Part shown: positions 15,514 to 16,163 of the stretch, piece after piece
Layout: every line of letters starts with the position of its first letter
Numbering within the stretch: the first letter of the stretch is position 1
Source: Undibacterium sp.
Lineage (GTDB): Bacteria > Pseudomonadota > Gammaproteobacteria > Burkholderiales > Burkholderiaceae
Assembly (NCBI GenBank): GCA_014376575.1
Contig: JACMRF010000061.1
Span: forward strand, 1-16,163
Length of the DNA: 16,163 nt
Reading direction: 5' to 3'
The notes under the pieces: model-generated
What the model saw: only the letters and a program-made list of their open reading frames with translations
The model's database searches: none
Told to the model about the DNA's origin: nothing
Position numbers and translations under genes: made by a program

Positions 15514-15753
15514 TCAATCATTTTGAAACTTGAATTGAGGAGCAAGTTTGGTCACGACATAACTGATGCAATGGCCTATAAAAAATGCTATCCCCCAGGT
15601 CGTGACGACGTAAAGTGCGATACCAGCGAAAGCATGTTCTCCAGTCGAAAGCGGCGATATGAAGCCTGCCAACTCGAAAAGGGGCGTTACACAAAACATC
15701 GAAACAAAGATGATAAGTGGTTGGAACCACCACCGTCTAACCGAAAACCCCAT
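15514..15753 (-). CDS. Small two-helix membrane protein of unknown function
   Basis: 79 residues. An in-frame TGA lies four codons upstream of the ATG, so the start is well bounded; a weak GAG-type ribosome site precedes it. Two hydrophobic stretches, about residues 10-32 (LIIFVSMFCV, ELAGFI) and 40-67 (FAGIALYVVTTWGIAFFIGH), should span the membrane, with an Arg-containing N-terminus and a short polar tail. I do not recognise a family. The stop codon lies next to the istA remnant, so the 3' end may have been altered by the insertion. The opposite-strand frame over the same bases lacks any protein-like pattern. Being real rests on the two clean hydrophobic helices. Confidence 0.5.
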   Translation of the reverse strand: MGFSVRRWWFQPLIIFVSMFCVTPLFELAGFISPLSTGEHAFAGIALYVVTTWGIAFFIGHCISYVVTKLAPQFKFQND

Positions 15754-15837
15754 TTTCGCATCTCAAATAGATTGTTTAAATTTTGCTCACCCAGCGAATA
15801 CATCTGTTGAGTGCGATAAATACTCAGTCTGCTATCG

Positions 15838-15876
15838 AAAAAATGGGCAGGTAAACTTAATCGACAGATACTGCCC
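15838..15876 (-). terminator. Terminator-like hairpin after the right-edge gene
   Basis: On the minus strand GGGCAG and CTGCCC (plus-strand positions 15871-15876 and 15845-15850) form a 6-bp stem, extendable by two pairs across a bulged C. A T-run of six (A-run at 15838-15843 on the plus strand) follows almost at once. It lies 35 bases beyond the stop codon of the gene at the right edge, the expected position. The loop is long (20 bases), so efficiency is uncertain. Confidence 0.45.
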
Positions 15877-15911
15877 GACTTTTGCCTTTCGTCACGAGCG
15901 ATCCGGTCATC

Positions 15912-16163
15912 CTAGCGAAGATTAGCGTTCCTTTGTTCGAGTCGGGAATCATGAATTCGGATTAACTCGATTGCCGCGTTAAGTCGACGTCGAATCATAA
16001 AGTTATCTAACTGATTCATAATGCCCCACGTGAATCCAACGACCACGAGTACCTGAATTGAGACCGGCGCTTTAAATCCTGAACTAGAGACCAAAAATGT
16101 ACCAATTCCGATAGCAACGCTAGACGCTAGAACCAATGGCAGCGGAGAGTATCGGTTTTTCAA
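15912..16163 (-). CDS. Small membrane protein, partial at the window edge
   Basis: 83 codons are visible, ending at TAG 15912-15914. The frame is open to the window edge; the first visible codon is TTG, so the true start probably lies beyond it. Two hydrophobic segments, about residues 9-28 (LVLASSVAIGIGTFLVSS) and 34-50 (VSIQVLVVVGFTWGIM), are followed by a charged tail with many Arg residues (FMIRRRLN, DSRLEQRN). The layout of two helices close together plus a basic tail predicts a small inner-membrane protein. I do not recognise a family. It resembles its downstream neighbour only in size and topology. A hairpin with a T-run after the stop supports it as a real transcription unit. Confidence 0.5.
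   Translation of the reverse strand: MKNRYSPLPLVLASSVAIGIGTFLVSSSGFKAPVSIQVLVVVGFTWGIMNQLDNFMIRRRLNAAIELIRIHDSRLEQRNANLR

Noticed and set aside
15439..15810. 123-residue + strand reading frame
   Set aside because: It overlaps the istA remnant and the minus-strand membrane gene and shows no hydrophobic or domain pattern; the minus-strand reading is better supported.

Overview
The window looks like a host-association island of a symbiotic or pathogenic Gram-negative bacterium. It carries four very large eukaryote-like repeat proteins (three leucine-rich-repeat, one ankyrin), none with a signal peptide or membrane segment. I see no housekeeping gene. A decayed IS21-family istA, of the kind common in Burkholderiaceae, points to a betaproteobacterium, perhaps an endofungal or insect-associated member of the Burkholderiales. 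The taxon and the idea of type III or other secretion are inferences; nothing in the window proves either.

Layout. Bases 1-335 have no convincing gene. They hold a direct repeat, several potential stem-loops and an attenuator-like pair of competing stems next to the first start codon. On the + strand follow lrr1 (336-4253, 1305 aa), lrr2 (4332-7160, 942 aa), lrr3 (7386-11171, 1261 aa) and an ankyrin gene (about 11252-15058). Gaps between them are 78, 225 and about 80 bases. No strong terminator is visible between lrr1 and lrr2, so these two may be co-transcribed. Past the ankyrin gene come a compact hairpin, a second palindrome and a minus-strand istA remnant with in-frame stops. Two small two-helix membrane-protein genes lie on the minus strand (15514-15753 and 15912 to the right edge), the right-hand one followed by a terminator-like hairpin.

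The most notable content is the architecture of the three LRR proteins. Each is a string of complete miniature LRR domains: a helical cap with an invariant Trp, a few LRRs, and usually a C-terminal cap. I count 3, 5 and 7 modules in lrr1, lrr2 and lrr3, and all 15 keep the Trp. All three end in the same roughly 105-residue helical domain, which I do not recognise and which is not the NEL ubiquitin-ligase domain of IpaH/SspH effectors. lrr2 and lrr3 are tandem duplicates: their last three modules, coiled coil and C-terminal domain align along about 1.9 kb. lrr1 is more distant and has a GC-rich, proline-rich linker with an SH3-ligand-like motif.

Taken together the four genes look like a family of secreted scaffold or binding proteins, diversified by module duplication and delivered to a eukaryotic host. 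That role is an inference from architecture.
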